DNA from: an uncultured Porphyromonadaceae bacterium
Lineage (GTDB): Bacteria; Bacteroidota; Bacteroidia; Bacteroidales; Muribaculaceae
DNA length: 5,023 nucleotides
Assembly: GCA_902462525.1 (NCBI GenBank)
Contig: CABQCA010000161.1
Location: 1 to 5,023 of the forward strand
Reading direction: 5' to 3'
Under the pieces are notes generated by a model. That model was not told the DNA's origin. It saw nothing but the letters and a program-made list of their open reading frames with translations, and did no database searches. The translations under genes and the position numbers were made by a program. Shown in pieces: positions 1 through 5,023 of the stretch (within the stretch, counting starts at the first letter, position 1; each line of letters starts with the position of its first letter).

Positions 1-294
1 GCCTCGTTCTGCAGAAGTAATTATCAGAAAAGCATATCACTGAGAGAAGCTGCTTCTGTTTTCGGCCTGAATGTTTCGGCTATGTGTTCTTTCATAAAAC
101 GTCATACAGGATTGACTTTTACAGGATATATGAACAAATGCCGTCTCGAAATGGCAGAACATCTGCTTGCGGCAACAGATATGTCGGTATCCGACATCGC
201 CTATGAGGTCGGGTTTTCAAATGTGTCGTATATGTGCCGGGTGTTCAGAAAATCACACGGTGTAACGCCACTGGCTTTCAGAAACAGGACTTAG
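1..294 (+). CDS. AraC-family transcriptional regulator, C-terminal part (5' end outside window)
   Basis: DNA-binding end of an AraC/XylS-type regulator. The frame is open from base 1, so the visible 97 residues are a C-terminal fragment; the first internal Met (base 82) falls inside the domain and is not the start. Both helix-turn-helix units of the domain are present: the first around residues 13-35 (SLREAASVFGLNVSAM), the second around 62-84 (SVSDIAYEVGFSNVSYM). The family signature follows the usual pattern: TG at 36-37, a Y-x4-RLxxAxxLL linker at 43-56, IAxxVGF at 66-72, then RxFRKxxGxTPxxFR at 80-94. The protein ends three residues after this motif, as usual. The N-terminal sensing or dimerisation part is missing, so effector and targets cannot be told; it could equally be the output end of a larger hybrid sensor. 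Its stop overlaps that of the convergent glycosyltransferase gene. Family call is firm; specific role unknown. Confidence 0.93.
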   Translation, partial: ASFCRSNYQKSISLREAASVFGLNVSAMCSFIKRHTGLTFTGYMNKCRLEMAEHLLAATDMSVSDIAYEVGFSNVSYMCRVFRKSHGVTPLAFRNRT

Positions 295-1475
295 TCCCAG
301 GTGTATTTTTTCTGTTTGCTCAGGCGAGAGTGGACGTGGGCCATGAGACGTCGGGCCGGGTAGGAAAGCACCAGCCAGGGTATTGTGGCGAAGAGCGGTC
401 GTGCTTTAAGAGCCTTCATGGTTTTGCGCCACATTACTATGTCGAGAGTCAGGAGAATTATAATGATGGCTGCGGCGATTACGGCCACAAACACATTCGG
501 CCGGTCGATGACGGCTGCCGCAATAGCGCTGCATATTGCACCAAGTTGCAGACATCCCGTGAGGCTTACAAGGATGCGTGGACGACGTCTGATGAAGCGT
601 TCTGTGAATATTCGGCGAAGTACGCGTTCGCCGAACAATCTGGGATGATTGCCCTGACGGATATTAACAACTGACTCTTCCGACAGCTCGACACGGGTGT
701 TGGCACCGTTGGCTATTTCCGAAACGAAAATATCGTCGTCGCCGTTGTGGAGGTTAAGCGAGCGGGCAAAGCCTTTGTTGCGCATAAACAGCGAGCGCCG
801 GTAGGCGATATTGTACTCGGTACCGCGGAATGGTTTGCCGGCAATTGCCACAGCGAGCCAGCGCACGCTCTCGGCCACATAGTCGAAAGCACGGCGCCGG
901 TGTCCGTGACAGGTATCTTCGTCGGGATCGACGGCGGCAAAGCCAAGCACAACTTCGACGGGTGAGTCTTTGTCGAAACGCCACATCATGCGGCGCAGCC
1001 ACATCGGTGAGCGCACGATGGCTGCTGTGGTGGTGAGAACCACCACATCGTAGCGGGCGGCTTTGATGCCTAAGGTCAGGGCGAGTTTCTTACGGCTGAG
1101 ATTGACAACTCCTTCCGGTGTAAAAGTGAGGTAGAGGTTCGGATAACGGTTCCGCAACATTCCTACTGTGTCGCGGACATCGCCCGACTCGCCTTCGTTT
1201 ACCACGATCACCTCGTAGGCAGCCGGATAATCCTGGTTGAGAACAGTTTCAAGCAGCGACTGAAGGTTTTCCGCATCGCCCTGAGAGTAAATCACCACTG
1301 ATGCCGGAAGATATTCGCTGTCGGGTTTGTCCGGACGTTCGCTGTCGGCGTTCCGTCTGTATTTTATCACTGTCTGGAGGCGGAAAATATAGAATGTGGC
1401 CACAGCAAGCACACAGATGGCACTTGCTGCAATGAGCCACAGGGCTGCAAATGATATTGTTGGCGAGAAAACCAT
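291..1475 (-). CDS. Membrane-anchored family 2 glycosyltransferase
   Basis: Protein of 394 residues, probably transferring a sugar from a nucleotide-sugar to an envelope glycan on the cytoplasmic face of the inner membrane. One N-terminal membrane segment (about 6-32) is followed by a basic stretch, a GT-A domain (about 57-270) and two C-terminal hydrophobic segments (about 302-322 and 326-347). GT2 features seen: the VVIYSQGDAENLQSLLETVL start (60-79), QDYP (81-84), YEVIVVNEGES (87-97), LSRKKLALTLGIKAA (126-140) and, later, an NIAYRRSLF segment followed by GDDDIFV (245-251) with probable acceptor or catalytic acidic residues. Oddly, the place where GT2 enzymes normally carry an acidic DxD-like motif reads LTTTAA (147-152), so metal and donor binding may differ or activity may be lost. 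The start at 1475 is chosen because it begins a normal membrane segment and lies just behind a Bacteroides-type promoter; the longer open frame to 1655 would run through a terminator hairpin and into the neighbouring gene. No strong Shine-Dalgarno sequence is visible. Acceptor and donor sugars are unknown. Confidence 0.85.
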   Translation of the reverse strand: MVFSPTISFAALWLIAASAICVLAVATFYIFRLQTVIKYRRNADSERPDKPDSEYLPASVVIYSQGDAENLQSLLETVLNQDYPAAYEVIVVNEGESGDVRDTVGMLRNRYPNLYLTFTPEGVVNLSRKKLALTLGIKAARYDVVVLTTTAAIVRSPMWLRRMMWRFDKDSPVEVVLGFAAVDPDEDTCHGHRRRAFDYVAESVRWLAVAIAGKPFRGTEYNIAYRRSLFMRNKGFARSLNLHNGDDDIFVSEIANGANTRVELSEESVVNIRQGNHPRLFGERVLRRIFTERFIRRRPRILVSLTGCLQLGAICSAIAAAVIDRPNVFVAVIAAAIIIILLTLDIVMWRKTMKALKARPLFATIPWLVLSYPARRLMAHVHSRLSKQKKYTWD

Positions 1476-1481
1476 GTCGTT

Positions 1482-1498
1482 TGGGAAAAATAATCCCA
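1482..1498 (-). repeat. Short inverted repeat between promoter and start codon
   Basis: TGGGA at 1482-1486 and TCCCA at 1494-1498 form a perfect 5-bp inverted repeat around a 7-base A/T-only spacer. It lies between the -7 element and the glycosyltransferase start codon, where the transcript would begin. It could be an operator half-site pair or a small 5' stem-loop, or simply chance; the arms are short. Confidence 0.35.
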
Positions 1499-1530
1499 CA
1501 AAATTACATATAATATTACTAAGGAGCAAC
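1499..1530 (-). promoter_or_regulatory. Bacteroides-type sigma-ABfr promoter for the glycosyltransferase
   Basis: Read on the minus strand, TAATTTTG at 1506-1499 matches the Bacteroides -7 consensus TAnnTTTG exactly. Upstream, GTTG at 1530-1527 resembles the -33 element (TTTG/TTG) with a 20-base spacer, close to the usual 19-21. The start codon at 1475 is about 24 bases below the -7 box, implying a short leader. The -33 element directly abuts the T-tract of the upstream gene's terminator. Confidence 0.65.
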
Positions 1531-1559
1531 AAAAAAACGCCCGGTTGTCCGGGCGTTTT
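1531..1559 (-). terminator. Rho-independent terminator of the GIN-domain gene
   Basis: A perfect 11-bp stem (1534-1544 with 1549-1559; GC-rich core CGCCCGG/CCGGGCG) closes a 4-base loop, TTGT on the plus strand. Read on the minus strand it is followed by seven T residues (1537-1531; the first four can also pair with the A residues at the stem base). It lies 29 bases after the stop codon of the GIN-domain gene, as expected for that gene's terminator. In the plus direction only four T residues follow, so termination there would be weaker, and no plus-strand gene points into it. Confidence 0.9.
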
Positions 1560-1588
1560 AATGCGGTTCTGCAGAAATGCGGTATGTG

Positions 1589-2401
1589 TCAGAGATCGTT
1601 GCTCACGCTTCCTCCGGTGCTCGAGCGCAGGCTGGTCGGGCTGGCGATTTTGCATCGTATCGAGCCGCTTGTTGAAGCTTTGGCCGATCCGGTTGGTACT
1701 GCCGCACCTTTGAAATCTATGCTTCCCGAGGTATTGGCCTCGAGTTCAGCGCTGCGTGCAGATACCACATTGGCTGCGATCGTACCTGATGTATTTGCCT
1801 CGGCCTCGGCGCTGCCGCTTGTGAGATTTCCGATTTTTGCCGAGCCCGATGTACTGGCTTCGATTTCAGTCTTTCCATTCACGGTGAGGTTTTGGACCGT
1901 TACGCACCCGCTTGTAGAGGCTTCAATATCGCATGTCGCGGCGCTTACAGTCCCTGCTGAAACGGTGGCCGAAGTGCTTGCCGAGAGTTCAATCTTGCCG
2001 TTGCTACGGACGTTGCCTTTCACGGTCACCGCAGCACTGAGAGAGGCGTCGATTTCGCTGATATCGGCCACGGTAAGTTCCACAGTTGTGCGGGCATTGC
2101 CTTTTATGTTTAAATTGCTCGGGAAGCGGATTTTAAGCTCGTCGCCGTCAGTATCGAACTTCAGTTGGTCGATAAGATTGTCGGGTGCGCTGACTTTGGC
2201 CATGCCGTCGGGCTGTCCTATGTTGACGATGAGTTTCACACGCGACACCTCTATTTCATCGATAGCGGTGCCTATGTTCACGCTTCGGGTGACAATGTTG
2301 CGCGATGGCGTCACTGTCTGATTAGATCCCAAATTTCTTGCGGCTACCATGCCGAGCACAGCAAAGACGGCAAGAATGAAAACTAAAGATATTTTTTTCA
2401 T
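1589..2401 (-). CDS. Exported GIN-domain (DUF2807) beta-solenoid protein
   Basis: Protein of 270 residues of the putative auto-transporter-adhesin head GIN-domain family, common in Bacteroidota envelopes and of unknown biochemical role. It starts with a typical export signal: MKK, then a hydrophobic core (4-20) ending in VAA at 19-21. There is no lipobox Cys, so it is either cleaved by signal peptidase I or left anchored by this segment. Residues about 45-115 form the non-repetitive first part of the domain (DEIEVSRVKLIVNIGQPDG at 48-66, DGDELKIRF at 85-93). From 119 to the end the chain falls into turns of about 20 residues, each opening with A-S/N-T-S-G or a variant, expected to stack as a right-handed solenoid. 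Only two Cys in the mature chain besides one in turn three region are evident (157, 166, 250), so disulfides are not an obvious feature. The start at 2401 fits the signal peptide; no Shine-Dalgarno is close by. It lies 70 bases after the lptD-like gene on the same strand and has its own terminator downstream. A role in adhesion is only a family-name suggestion. Confidence 0.87.
   Translation of the reverse strand: MKKISLVFILAVFAVLGMVAARNLGSNQTVTPSRNIVTRSVNIGTAIDEIEVSRVKLIVNIGQPDGMAKVSAPDNLIDQLKFDTDGDELKIRFPSNLNIKGNARTTVELTVADISEIDASLSAAVTVKGNVRSNGKIELSASTSATVSAGTVSAATCDIEASTSGCVTVQNLTVNGKTEIEASTSGSAKIGNLTSGSAEAEANTSGTIAANVVSARSAELEANTSGSIDFKGAAVPTGSAKASTSGSIRCKIASPTSLRSSTGGSVSNDL
1592..2047 (-). 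repeat. Protein-level tandem repeat of about 20 residues (ASTSG ladder)
   Basis: Inside the GIN-domain gene, eight turns begin at residues 119, 141, 161, 182, 202, 222, 242 and 261, giving spacings of 22, 20, 21, 20, 20, 20 and 19 residues. Openings are ASLSA, ASTSA, ASTSG, ASTSG, ANTSG, ANTSG, ASTSG and STGGS. The rest of each turn is small or polar residues alternating with Ile, Val or Leu, as in beta-helix coils. The repeats are conserved in protein but diverged in DNA, so they look old rather than recently duplicated. Confidence 0.85.
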
Positions 2402-2430
2402 AGTTTATGTAGGTTATATGCCCCTTAGAC

Positions 2431-2461
2431 GTAACAACGGTGCCGGATGTTACACTCCGGC
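2431..2461 (-). repeat. Two overlapping inverted repeats in the lptD-GIN intergenic gap
   Basis: The 70-bp gap 2402-2471 holds two possible stem-loops that exclude each other. One pairs GCCGGA (2442-2447) with TCCGGC (2456-2461) around 8 bases; the other pairs GTAACA (2431-2436) with TGTTAC (2448-2453) around 11 bases. On the minus strand the run of eight T residues (2470-2463, right after the lptD stop) comes before rather than after the hairpin, so this is not a canonical intrinsic terminator. No TAnnTTTG promoter element is visible on the minus strand in the gap, so read-through from the lptD-like gene is plausible. The function is unknown. Confidence 0.5.
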
Positions 2462-2471
2462 TGAAAAAAAA

Positions 2472-5023
2472 TTAATACCATGTGATACCGTTGGTGCGTG
2501 AGGAGCGTTTGTCGTACTTAAGGTCGCTGAGCAGCGACGACTTGACGGCGATGTGGAAATTGTAGCTTTTGTACGGACCGACAGGCACGAAACTGGCGCT
2601 CATGGTGAAACAATGCAGGTCGCGCGATATATTGCAGTTCATATACGCTATCTTGTGCAGATTGAAATCGTACGACGCCGACATGGAGAAGTTCCAGTTC
2701 GGAGTCGGGCGTATGTTGCCCGAAACCGAAAGGTTCTGCGTTATACGACCGTCGTATTCCATCTTTTTCTTGTTGAAAGCGCCGTAGCCATAGTTGATGG
2801 AGTAATTGAAGGTAAGGTTCCACGGCACACTCCACACTGCATAGCCGTCTTCACTCATCTGCGTCTCGGCATCCGATTCGCGGTCGCGCTGGTTGCGCTC
2901 GTTCATGGCACCCGAACCGAATTCGTCGTTCTCGTCGCCGCTGTTGTTGCCGGCTGAGTTATTTTTGTCGTTCTTGTTGTCCTTTTTTTTCTTGAACGTC
3001 TGGTTGTTGAAAGTGTAGGAGAACGATGTGCCCGTGCGCATGAGGCGTCCCAGGCCTTTGCCGGCAGCAAGACGTGTCTTGTTCACTCTCACAGGGCTGC
3101 CGGAGGCGTTAAGCTGGTAGGTGTAAAGATCCCAGGTAGCCGAGAGGTTTAGATTGAAGCCTTTGGTGAGGCGAAGCAGTATCGATGTGCTGAGGTCGCT
3201 CCAGTTGAGCGAATCGGCGGCGAAATTGTAGCTTTCCTGAATGTTGAGGTTTTCGATGAGCGATATCTTCTTTTCGCCCGTGGAGTCGTTGTCGGATTTA
3301 ACCTTCATTTCAAGGTTGTTGGCAAGCGACATGCTCAGCGAGCCCGATTTTCCCTGTCCCGGAACGCCGAAGAGAGCGTTGGGGAAATAGCTGTACTTGC
3401 GGATCTGCTGCTGGCCGTGGGTGTCGACGTAGTCATAGCTGCCGTAGTAGCCGAAGAAACTCGATGAAAAGTCGGGATTGCCGCTGAACGAAAGAGTGGG
3501 TGTGAGCACGTGGCGTATCATCTTCACTTTCTTGCCCAGGAAGCCGAGCGGCTGGAAGAAGCCGTAGATTTTAGTATCGACTGACACGGAGGCGTTGAAG
3601 TCCCATACGTTGTAGAAGCTGTAGGTGGTGTCCATGCTCTCTCGGTTCTGTTCGGGATCCCAGTGCCGTTTCACTTTGGTGGTGTACATTCGGTCGGTGA
3701 GAGAAATCGACGGTGTTACGTTGATATAGTTGAAAAGATTGAAGGTGGCTGACACCGGTACATTGTGGCGCATGCCGTTACGCCAGTCCTTGATGAGGCT
3801 TTTTTTGAAGAATACGTCCTGCTTGGCGGTCAGCGAGTTCTGTAGTACACCTGTGTATGAAAGCTTGATTTTCTCATACCACTTTGCTGCGCCGATGGCT
3901 TTCTTGCGTTTGAAAGGATACACCTGCGACAGGTTTACCGTAACATTAGGAAACGACACCGACAGAGTCGAGTCCTGGGTACGCTGACTCACGTTCATAG
4001 TAGTTGAGAGGCTCAGTTTGGTGTTCGGCACACGGTAGGTCATGTTGATGGTCGAACTTTTGGTGTTCTCTGTGAACGAAGGCGAGTAATAGGAGTTGAG
4101 GTTGTTTCGGGTATAGCCCGATGTCGTGAAGTTTACGCTCGCCGAAAGTGTCATGTTAGGGTTCGCTTTCGAATCCTGGCTATGGCTCCATAGAATCTGG
4201 AAGTTGGTCTGCACCGAGTGGTCGGGCGAGCCTTTTTCGCCGGTTATTGTCTTTAAGTAGTTCAGACTGAAATTGCCGTTGTACTTGTAGCGCTTGGTGT
4301 AGGTGGAACGTGCGTTGATGCCCCATGAGCCTTTGGTATAGATTTCGCCGGTGAGAGCGAGGTCGATATTGTCGTTGATGGCGAAGTAGTAGCCGCCGTC
4401 GCTCAGGTAGAAGCCGCGGTTGTAGTCGTCGCCGAAAGTAGGCACTATGATGCCCGAGGCATAGCTGTCGGTGAATGGAAAGTAGCCGAAAGGCAGCGCC
4501 AGAGGCAGGGGCAGACCTGCCAGAACCATATAGGTGGGGCCGAACACCACATTTTTGCCGGGCTGGACCTTGGCTTTGGTCATCTGGAAGTAGAAGTGCG
4601 GGTCGTCGTGATTGTCGCAGGTGGTGTAGCGGCCTTTGCCGATATAGAACGAGCCGGTTGAGTCGCGCTTTGTGGTGCCACCTGTAAGGTAGCCTTCGCC
4701 CTGCTGTGTCACGACATCTTTGATGTAGCCTTTTTCGGTGGCGAAATTGTAGCGCATAGTCTTGGCTTCGTAGTCGGTACCGCCCTGGCTGAAAAGTGGT
4801 TTGCCCTCGATTTCGCCTGTGGAATCCTCGCGCCCCAAGGCATAGACGGTGTTGTCCTTGAGGTTCATTTCGATCTGTGCCGCATCGAGCTTTATGTCGC
4901 CGTAAGTCACTGAACTCGAGCCGTACATGAAAGCCGAGTCACGGCGGATGATGAGCATCGAGTCGGTCGACGAAAAATCGACCGGTGCGTCGAGGTCAAC
5001 TTTGGTGTAGCGCATTCTCGAAG
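2472..5023 (-). CDS. lptD: LptD/OstA-like lipopolysaccharide-assembly outer-membrane protein (N-terminus outside window)
   Basis: Bacteroidota-type LptD, the outer-membrane beta-barrel that receives lipopolysaccharide from the periplasmic Lpt bridge and inserts it into the outer leaflet, normally with the lipoprotein LptE (not in this window). The frame stays open past Met at 5015 to the edge, so signal peptide and true start are missing; numbering here counts from that Met (847 residues). Residues about 15-130 look like the OstA/LptA-type jellyroll (SVTYGDIKLDAAQIEMNL at 35-52, AKTMRYNFATEKGYIKDV at 84-101). Then come the LptD hallmarks: GRYTTCDNHDDPHFYF (128-143), LAGLPLPLALPFGYFPF (165-181) and ASGIIVPTFGDDYNRGFYL (186-204), matching the family pattern YTxC, GxPxxYxP, SGxxxPxxG. 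The remainder is aromatic-rich alternating beta-strand, ending in the terminal aromatic pair WY expected of a BAM-folded barrel. A 49-residue charged loop interrupts the barrel near 675-723. Visible Cys residues are only 133, 794 and 802. The GIN-domain gene follows on the same strand. The family call is firm; substrate specificity is not visible. Confidence 0.9.
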   Translation of the reverse strand, partial: SRMRYTKVDLDAPVDFSSTDSMLIIRRDSAFMYGSSSVTYGDIKLDAAQIEMNLKDNTVYALGREDSTGEIEGKPLFSQGGTDYEAKTMRYNFATEKGYIKDVVTQQGEGYLTGGTTKRDSTGSFYIGKGRYTTCDNHDDPHFYFQMTKAKVQPGKNVVFGPTYMVLAGLPLPLALPFGYFPFTDSYASGIIVPTFGDDYNRGFYLSDGGYYFAINDNIDLALTGEIYTKGSWGINARSTYTKRYKYNGNFSLNYLKTITGEKGSPDHSVQTNFQILWSHSQDSKANPNMTLSASVNFTTSGYTRNNLNSYYSPSFTENTKSSTINMTYRVPNTKLSLSTTMNVSQRTQDSTLSVSFPNVTVNLSQVYPFKRKKAIGAAKWYEKIKLSYTGVLQNSLTAKQDVFFKKSLIKDWRNGMRHNVPVSATFNLFNYINVTPSISLTDRMYTTKVKRHWDPEQNRESMDTTYSFYNVWDFNASVSVDTKIYGFFQPLGFLGKKVKMIRHVLTPTLSFSGNPDFSSSFFGYYGSYDYVDTHGQQQIRKYSYFPNALFGVPGQGKSGSLSMSLANNLEMKVKSDNDSTGEKKISLIENLNIQESYNFAADSLNWSDLSTSILLRLTKGFNLNLSATWDLYTYQLNASGSPVRVNKTRLAAGKGLGRLMRTGTSFSYTFNNQTFKKKKDNKNDKNNSAGNNSGDENDEFGSGAMNERNQRDRESDAETQMSEDGYAVWSVPWNLTFNYSINYGYGAFNKKKMEYDGRITQNLSVSGNIRPTPNWNFSMSASYDFNLHKIAYMNCNISRDLHCFTMSASFVPVGPYKSYNFHIAVKSSLLSDLKYDKRSSRTNGITWY
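2847..2993 (-). other. Low-complexity Lys/Asn/Asp/Glu-rich loop within the LptD-like barrel
   Basis: Residues 675-723 of the visible protein change from alternating beta-strand to a hydrophilic tract: KKKKDNKNDKNN, then SGDENDEFGSG, then a mixed Arg/Asp/Glu/Ser stretch ending MSEDG. It lies between two strand-like segments (FSYTFNNQTF before, WSVPWNLTFNYS after), so it is most simply an exposed disordered loop of the barrel. The coding strand holds a run of eight A residues (2990-2983) at its start. Confidence 0.75.

Noticed and set aside
287..311. Possible terminator at the shared stop codons (GGAC-TTA-GTCC, then T6 at 306-311)
   Set aside because: The stem is only four pairs with a three-base loop, and the T-run is eight bases away. 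Too weak to call for the plus strand, and there is no T-run on the minus side.
234..674. Plus-strand open frame downstream of the AraC-type gene
   Set aside because: It overlaps the glycosyltransferase on the other strand and has no domain-like composition; a shadow frame.
1476..1655. N-terminal extension of the glycosyltransferase frame to a start at 1655
   Set aside because: The added 60 residues would be translated from the terminator, the promoter and the 3' end of the neighbouring gene. The Met at 1475 gives a normal family start.
1545..2321. Long plus-strand open frame of 258 codons antisense to the GIN-domain gene
   Set aside because: It mirrors the repeated Ala/Ser/Thr codons of the solenoid gene, starts inside the terminator hairpin, and its product has no recognisable family features. 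The minus-strand frame has a signal peptide, a known domain and a terminator.
2461..2471. Run of eight T residues (minus strand) right after the lptD-like stop as an intrinsic terminator
   Set aside because: No stable hairpin precedes it on the minus strand; the GC-rich stem lies after it, which is the wrong order.
2553..2957. Plus-strand open frame of 134 codons within the lptD-like gene
   Set aside because: It is antisense to a clearly conserved barrel-coding region, with no signal peptide or known motif; a shadow frame.

Overview
The window looks like chromosomal DNA of a Bacteroidota bacterium, most likely order Bacteroidales. Three things suggest this. One gene encodes a Bacteroidota-type LptD/OstA outer-membrane protein. 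Another encodes a GIN-domain (DUF2807) surface protein, a family concentrated in this phylum. The only convincing promoter has the Bacteroides-type -7 element TAnnTTTG, and starts lack strong Shine-Dalgarno sequences. By eye the G+C content is near one half, higher than typical Bacteroides, so a Muribaculaceae-like genome is a guess only.

Layout from left to right. Positions 1-294 (+) hold the C-terminal 97 residues of an AraC-family transcription regulator cut by the window edge. It meets tail to tail, with overlapping stop codons, a minus-strand membrane-anchored family-2 glycosyltransferase (291-1475). A compact 113-bp intergenic region (1476-1588) follows. It contains a strong intrinsic terminator for the next gene upstream on the minus strand, and directly beside it the promoter of the glycosyltransferase. 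Positions 1589-2401 (-) encode an exported repetitive beta-solenoid GIN-domain protein. After a 70-bp gap with competing inverted repeats, 2472 to the right edge (-) encodes most of an LptD-like lipopolysaccharide-assembly outer-membrane protein whose N-terminus lies beyond the window.

Taken together, this is a cell-envelope neighbourhood. LptD inserts lipopolysaccharide into the outer membrane, the GIN-domain protein is probably displayed in the periplasm or envelope, and the glycosyltransferase probably acts at the inner membrane on an envelope glycan. The lptD-like gene and the GIN gene may share a transcript, since no promoter consensus is visible between them. The glycosyltransferase appears to be a separate unit. 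No RNA genes, CRISPR arrays, insertion sequences or phage genes were seen. I found no clear evidence of an undescribed multi-gene system. The most unusual points are the loss of the expected acidic metal-binding motif in the glycosyltransferase and the abutting terminator and promoter in front of it.
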